Source: Treponema sp. (GTDB lineage Bacteria; Spirochaetota; Spirochaetia; Treponematales; Breznakiellaceae). Taken from it: 10,357 nt of DNA. Location of the stretch: the NCBI GenBank assembly GCA_031268125.1, contig JAIRXT010000167.1, positions 1 through 10,357 on the forward strand, in the 5' to 3' direction. Positions 7,235 to 10,357 of the stretch are shown here, piece by piece; positions within the stretch are counted from its first letter, which is position 1; the number at the start of each line of letters is the position of its first letter. Made by a program: the position numbers and the translations under genes. The notes beneath the pieces were generated by a model. That model did no database searches. It had not been told where the DNA came from and saw nothing but the letters and a program-made list of their open reading frames with translations.

Positions 7235-8004
7235 CAATTACCCGTAAGTTCTTCAAGCTTGGAACGGAGCAGTTTTAAATCTTCCCAGGCCGGCCGTTTA
7301 AGGTCTTCGTTCCGCAAGAGGGCGCTGGGGTGGTAGGTTGCCAGCAGCGGAACCGGGGGCGCCGCGGGATATTCAAAAAAACGGCCCCGCAGACTCCCGA
7401 TAGTGGCCCATTCTTCGTTTCCCAGGAGCAGGTTGGAGGCAACCTTGCCCACACAGAAGATTATCCGGGGCCTGAGGCAGGCTATCTGCCGGTTCAGGAA
7501 GGGCCGGCATGCCAGGGCTTCCGCGGGCGCGGGGTCCCGGTTCCCCGGGGGCCGGCACTTGACCACATTGGCAATAAAGCAGTTTTCCTGCCGGCGCAGG
7601 CCGATAGCGGCAAGCATCTTGTCGAGGAGCTGCCCCGCCCTGCCCACAAAGGGCCGGCCCGTGCGGTCTTCGTCCTGGCCGGGACCTTCGCCGATGACCA
7701 GAACCAGCGGATTGTTTACCCCCTCGCCGGGAACGGCGTTGGTCCTGCCGGCCCCCAGCGGGCAGGAACCGCAGATGCGGATCTCTTCGGCAATTTCCTC
7801 AATGCCGGAAGAAACCGGCGAGGGAAGCGGCGGCCCGCCGGTCCCCAGGTCAGGTGATCCGGCGGATTCCCGGACGGGAAGCTCCGGGGCGGCGGGATCA
7901 CCGGCGAAGTCATAACTTTCCCTGGGCCGCCGGTATCCGTCCCCCAGGTAATCGCCGGCGGTGTCGAGAAACCCGGCCAGGGCCGTTTTTTGTTCCGGTG
8001 TCAT
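7234..8004 (-). CDS. Uracil-DNA glycosylase, family 4 (iron-sulfur)
   Basis: This 256-residue protein is a family 4 uracil-DNA glycosylase, which removes uracil produced by cytosine deamination or dUTP incorporation and starts base excision repair. Four cysteines fit the iron-sulfur cluster ligands of the family: C78 and C81 (CGSCPLG), C150 (NVVKCRPP) and C166. The catalytic-side motif is GEGPGQDED (105-113), the Phe/Val turn GRPFVGRAGQLLD (116-128) packs the uracil pocket, and the second motif is TYHPSALLR (223-231) with H225. Residues 1-65 form a Pro/Gly-rich extension of unclear role. The start overlaps the upstream stop by one base (TAATG), with a GGAG site eight bases before it. Its stop overlaps the priA start. 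All signature residues are present, so it should be active. Confidence 0.95.
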   Translation of the reverse strand: MTPEQKTALAGFLDTAGDYLGDGYRRPRESYDFAGDPAAPELPVRESAGSPDLGTGGPPLPSPVSSGIEEIAEEIRICGSCPLGAGRTNAVPGEGVNNPLVLVIGEGPGQDEDRTGRPFVGRAGQLLDKMLAAIGLRRQENCFIANVVKCRPPGNRDPAPAEALACRPFLNRQIACLRPRIIFCVGKVASNLLLGNEEWATIGSLRGRFFEYPAAPPVPLLATYHPSALLRNEDLKRPAWEDLKLLRSKLEELTGN

Positions 8005-9188
8005 TATTCCATCTCCATCCGCTGGCGGACCTGTATCCGCCTGAGCAGGGTATTGGCCCGTTCGCTGTAACGGACCGGATCGGCTTCAACGGCAAGGCCC
8101 AGGAATTCCGCGGCCCGTTCCCCCTGTTCCGCGGCGGCGGCGTTAAGCCCCAGGGCATAGTAGACCAGCGCCCTGTCCGCTCCCCGTTCAAGGCTGGAGT
8201 TGTAGTACCGTTCCGCCCGGTCCCAGGCCCCCCTGCCGTAGGCAATGAGCCCCAGATAGTAATAGGGGGCATAGTGGCCGGGCCGCTGATCGCGGGCCGC
8301 AGCAAAAACAGGTTCCGCCGTGTCAAGGTCCCCCGCCCCGTACATCCGGCGGCCTTCGTTCATCAGTTCCGAAAAAGTCTTGCGGGCGCCGACATACGAA
8401 TAGTAGTCCCGGTCCAGGTTTTCAAAGCCGTTCCATCTCACAATCCATTCCGCCACGGCGGTGGTATTTTCCTCCAGGCCGGCATCGGGGGAGAGGAGCA
8501 AAAAACATTCCAGCAGGGAGCGGAAGTATTCGTCATTGCCGCTGTTAAGAAAAAAGGATACCAGGGCCCAGGAAAGGGCGCTGTAGTCCTCCCGGGGAAA
8601 CGATGCGCTGCCGTCCTGGATGCCCAGAAGAAGAATGTCCCACACGGGGACGGCCGGCAGTTCCTTAACCCGTTCCAGCCAGGAAAGGTTTTCGGTGTAG
8701 GCCGATTCGCCCCCTTCTACGGACAACGTGCTAAAATAAATGGCGAATCCTTCCTCTATCCAGACAGGAGGATTGGCGATAAAAGACCGCAGATACTGAA
8801 CAAACGACTGGTAGGGCAGGGTTTGTTCCCAGCCGGTACCGTTCCCGTAGTTGACCACCAGTTCCCGGCGATCCGTCTGGCGGTAGTGGAGGTACAGCGC
8901 CCCGGTGTTTTTTTCTCCCAGCCTGTTAATAAGATACCGGTCGTAGGCTTCCGTATCGCTCATCAAACGCACCTTAAGGGGCGCCGCCAGGGACTGGGGA
9001 TTAAAGCGGAAAATACGGGTATAAACCGCAAAACGCCCCTCCAGGTCCCCGGCGATTTTTTCCCTTGCCGCCTGGTCTTCACTGTGAATCTCGTAGTGAT
9101 CCGTGATCAGGGAATCCTGCCCGAATCCCCCGCCGGGCCGGCCGAACAAAGCCATTAGTATTACTGTTGAACATAAAAAACGCCGCAT
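8004..9188 (-). CDS. Exported peptidase-MA-like protein with TPRs, active site lost
   Basis: This 394-residue protein has a signal peptide (residues 1 to about 24, MRRFLCSTVILMALFG, ending near GFGQ). A gluzincin-like (peptidase MA) domain spans about 30-255, and TPR-like helical repeats span about 275-390 (for example PYYYLGLIAYGRGAWDRAERYY, shown here only by its ends P308 to Y329). The metalloprotease hallmarks are recognisable but altered. Where HExxH should stand the sequence is QSFVQ (127-131), so both metal-ligand histidines and the catalytic Glu are gone. The downstream WIEEGFA (143-149), the usual third-ligand Glu region, and SALSWALVSFFL (203-214) are kept. It is probably a non-catalytic binding protein in the periplasm. 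The ATG at 9188 has an excellent GGGAGG ribosome site. It is second in the operon, 35 bases after the Gls24 gene, and overlaps the glycosylase start by one base. The fold assignment is by motif resemblance. Confidence 0.72.
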   Translation of the reverse strand: MRRFLCSTVILMALFGRPGGGFGQDSLITDHYEIHSEDQAAREKIAGDLEGRFAVYTRIFRFNPQSLAAPLKVRLMSDTEAYDRYLINRLGEKNTGALYLHYRQTDRRELVVNYGNGTGWEQTLPYQSFVQYLRSFIANPPVWIEEGFAIYFSTLSVEGGESAYTENLSWLERVKELPAVPVWDILLLGIQDGSASFPREDYSALSWALVSFFLNSGNDEYFRSLLECFLLLSPDAGLEENTTAVAEWIVRWNGFENLDRDYYSYVGARKTFSELMNEGRRMYGAGDLDTAEPVFAAARDQRPGHYAPYYYLGLIAYGRGAWDRAERYYNSSLERGADRALVYYALGLNAAAAEQGERAAEFLGLAVEADPVRYSERANTLLRRIQVRQRMEME

Positions 9189-9201
9189 AATTCCTCCCGG
9201 C

Positions 9202-9219
9202 GGTCCGTGATTGCGGACC
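9202..9219 (-). other. Short intercistronic hairpin
   Basis: GGTCCG (9202-9207) and CGGACC (9214-9219) form a six-base-pair stem with a six-base loop in the 35-base gap between the Gls24-ATPase gene and the peptidase-like gene. No T-run follows on either strand, so it is unlikely to be a strong terminator. It could protect the 3' end of a processed message or tune expression between the two genes. Confidence 0.3.
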
Positions 9220-9223
9220 CCCG

Positions 9224-10117
9224 TTATTGTATGATCTTGTCAATGATAATATTTACTTCTTCGATAAGAATATTGGTATACCGCTCGATGTTGTCAATGA
9301 TATACTGCTGCAGTTCATGGATATTTCCCCCCAGTTGTATCCCGTAGGGCACGTCAATGGTGATCACCAGCCGGTAGCCTATCTCGTCATCCTTAATTGA
9401 AATTTTTTTGATGCGAATTTCGCCGTTGTACTCGTCAACGCAGTGGATTACCATCTGGCTCAGGGCCGCCTCCGTGATGATCACCTTGCCCCGTTTGGAA
9501 TATTCGGGACGGACCACGGACTTTTCCAGCACCTTCGGAATAAAGCCGATTCTGCCGGAGTCCGGACCGGCCCCCGCGGGGCTGATCCCGGTGGTTTTCT
9601 TTTTTTTCTGCAAAACCCGGATGGCATCGTAAAAAATATTCGGGTAACTCCGTTTTACCTCGATGGAAGGCACGGGGATCACATGCTTGCCCTCGATCTT
9701 GCGGGTCCTGATAGCCTTTTCAATTTCGTCCTGGGAGGCAATGTCTTCGATCTTGATGATCTTCGCGGGGATGGGAAGCTGGAGCCGGGCGGCGATTTTG
9801 TTCACCATTTTTTCCGATGTTCCCAGGATAAGAACTTTGCGGATCTTTTCGCCTTGAAGTTTCCGGGCAACGTCGTCCCGGTGCCCCTTGGCGTCGAACA
9901 GGGCCACCTTAACCGCCGCCATAAAGGTCTTTTCGGTCTTTGCCGAATGTCCCGCCAGGATTCTGGTGTCTTTGATCAACAATCCGTCATCGATAATGTA
10001 ATCGATCCCGTGCCTTTGGGCCACCAGCTTGGCCCGGAAACTCTTGCCGGTGCCGCTTTCCCCCACCAGGGCATATACCTTAATCTTGTAAAACAGCCAG
10101 GAGAGACCGGGGATCAT
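9224..10117 (-). CDS. P-loop ATPase fused to Asp23/Gls24 domain
   Basis: This 297-residue protein joins two domains. Residues 12-165 form a nucleotide-binding domain with strand KVYALVGE and P-loop GESGTGKS (19-26), a second strand VLILGTS (95-101) that may be Walker B-like, and a conserved-looking IPVPSIEVKRSYP segment (147-159). A linker of about 40 residues starting with KKKK (171-174) is Gly/Pro-rich. Residues 207-297 resemble the Asp23/Gls24 (YloU-like) fold, including GKVIITEAALSQMV and a long C-terminal helix region ending IIIDKIIQ. Gls24 proteins are linked to envelope stress and are usually stand-alone, so an attached ATPase is notable, although I recall similar fusions in Clostridia and treponemes. 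The ATG at 10117 has no clear ribosome site. It is the first gene of the minus-strand run and probably cytoplasmic, as no signal peptide is seen. Cellular function unknown. Confidence 0.8.
   Translation of the reverse strand: MIPGLSWLFYKIKVYALVGESGTGKSFRAKLVAQRHGIDYIIDDGLLIKDTRILAGHSAKTEKTFMAAVKVALFDAKGHRDDVARKLQGEKIRKVLILGTSEKMVNKIAARLQLPIPAKIIKIEDIASQDEIEKAIRTRKIEGKHVIPVPSIEVKRSYPNIFYDAIRVLQKKKKTTGISPAGAGPDSGRIGFIPKVLEKSVVRPEYSKRGKVIITEAALSQMVIHCVDEYNGEIRIKKISIKDDEIGYRLVITIDVPYGIQLGGNIHELQQYIIDNIERYTNILIEEVNIIIDKIIQ
9599..9605 (-). other. Slippery A-AAA-AAG heptamer in the domain linker
   Basis: On the minus strand the codons for K172 and K173 read AAA AAG, preceded by A, within a run of eight A (9600-9607). 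This is the same heptamer used for -1 frameshifting in E. coli dnaX. GC-rich self-complementary sequence lies just downstream, including CCCCGCGGGG. Slippage in either direction would run into stops downstream and give the ATPase domain without Gls24. The motif is seen; its use is speculative. Confidence 0.25.
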
Positions 10118-10133
10118 AGTACCAGTATAGGAG

Positions 10134-10139
10134 ATTATA
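10134..10139 (-). promoter_or_regulatory. Possible -10 element for the minus-strand operon
   Basis: The minus strand reads TATAAT here, a perfect -10 hexamer, 16 bases before the ATG at 10117. At 17 bases upstream the -35 position reads GCCCTA, which does not match, and there is no extended -10. The start site would fall about 10 bases before the ATG, leaving almost no leader, consistent with the missing ribosome site. Weak evidence. Confidence 0.3.
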
Positions 10140-10240
10140 TAAAACAGAGCTACCTGTAGGGCCCCAGCGGCAGCAGTTCCGAATTCAAAATTCCAAATCC
10201 GAAAAGAGCCGTAAAAAATTTATCAGCTTTCCTGCCGGCT

Positions 10241-10276
10241 GGAAAGAATCCGGGGCCCCCGCCCCGGATTCTTTCC
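10241..10276. repeat. Perfect 16-bp hairpin
   Basis: GGAAAGAATCCGGGGC (10241-10256) pairs without mismatch with 10261-10276 across a CCCC loop. It is by far the strongest palindrome I found in the window. Neither strand has a T-run directly after it: the plus side reads ACTTTTCGC and the minus side reads AGCCGGCAGG. It is therefore not a canonical intrinsic terminator, though it could still stop or process transcripts. Confidence 0.75.
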
Positions 10277-10279
10277 ACT

Positions 10280-10295
10280 TTTCGCTTTCGCGAAA
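10280..10295 (-). repeat. GAAA-tetraloop hairpin
   Basis: On the minus strand TTTCGC, GAAA, GCGAAA forms a six-base-pair stem closed by a GNRA-type tetraloop. Flanking CCA (minus-strand 5' side) and TGG can extend it past a small internal loop. It lies four bases from the 16-bp hairpin, which hints at an RNA-level structure on the minus strand. Confidence 0.45.
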
Positions 10296-10357
10296 CTGGA
10301 CCCCCCGCTGCTTGTTTCGGCGCTCTTTTCGCTACATCCCCATTGTGAATTACCTTA

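Larger units (their letters stand above)
10200..10331. repeat. Nested inverted-repeat region bounded by 10-bp inverted repeats
   Basis: CGAAAAGAGC (10200-10209) and its exact complement GCTCTTTTCG (10322-10331) enclose 132 bases that contain further palindromes. These are CTTTCC/GGAAAG (10227-10246) around GCCGGC, the perfect 16-bp stem at 10241-10276, and TTTCGC/GCGAAA (10280-10295). The 9-mer CTTTTCGCT occurs twice (10278-10286 and 10325-10333). The arrangement resembles a small non-coding palindromic repeat or MITE-like element, or a structured RNA. No clear target-site duplication is visible at the edges. Confidence 0.4.
10150..10356 (-). other. Open frame running off the right edge, doubtful
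   Basis: A minus-strand frame is open from the window edge to a TAG at 10150-10152, giving 68 residues that end in ELLPLGPYR. If real it would be the 3' end of a gene in the same orientation, 32 bases upstream of the Gls24-ATPase gene. Against this, codons such as AGA, CGA and CAA are unlike the GC-rich choices of the neighbours, and the frame passes through several palindromes. I recognise no domain. It is probably not coding, or is a coding end invaded by a palindromic element. Confidence 0.2.

Noticed and set aside
7854..9158. Plus-strand open frame of 434 codons opposite the peptidase-like and glycosylase genes
   Set aside because: It is antisense to two well-supported genes, has no recognisable domain and is Pro/Arg/Gly-rich, as expected for a shadow frame in GC-rich DNA.

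Overview
The window (10,357 bases, GC-rich) looks like an ordinary bacterial chromosome segment with dense coding and many genes that touch or overlap. Gene content and protein flavour (a PriA of about 666 residues, several exported TPR proteins, a P-loop ATPase/Gls24 fusion) remind me of a GC-rich spirochaete of the Treponema group, such as the termite-gut lineages. That placement rests on memory of similar proteins, not on a search, and is tentative. There is no rRNA, tRNA, CRISPR array, insertion sequence or phage gene.

The left part (1-2574, plus strand) holds three genes. A good promoter lies at 26-54, overlapped by four phased ATATC/GATAT half-sites. It drives a two-pass membrane SPFH (band 7) protein, a small ribbon-helix-helix DNA-binding protein, and a YprB-type RNase H-fold exonuclease with a helical-repeat tail. 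The first two look like one self-contained module in which the small protein could repress its own promoter.

The right part (2601-10117, minus strand) is a seven-gene run transcribed towards the left. In transcription order it encodes a P-loop ATPase fused to an Asp23/Gls24 domain, an exported peptidase-MA-like protein with TPRs and a lost HExxH motif, a family 4 uracil-DNA glycosylase, the replication-restart helicase PriA, an exported TPR protein, a membrane family 2 glycosyltransferase, and a PlsC-like acyltransferase. From the second gene onward, junctions are 1-base overlaps (TAATG, TGATG) or gaps of 2-4 bases, so translation is probably coupled. The set mixes DNA maintenance (glycosylase, PriA) with envelope functions (glycosyltransferase plus acyltransferase, probably making an acylated glycolipid, and two exported TPR proteins). 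The two blocks converge at 2575-2600, with no clear terminator.

The right edge (10118-10357) has no convincing gene. It holds a -10-like element and a cluster of nested inverted repeats, including a perfect 16-bp stem, inside a 10-bp inverted repeat. A minus-strand frame stays open through it to the window edge, but its codon use is unlike the genes here.
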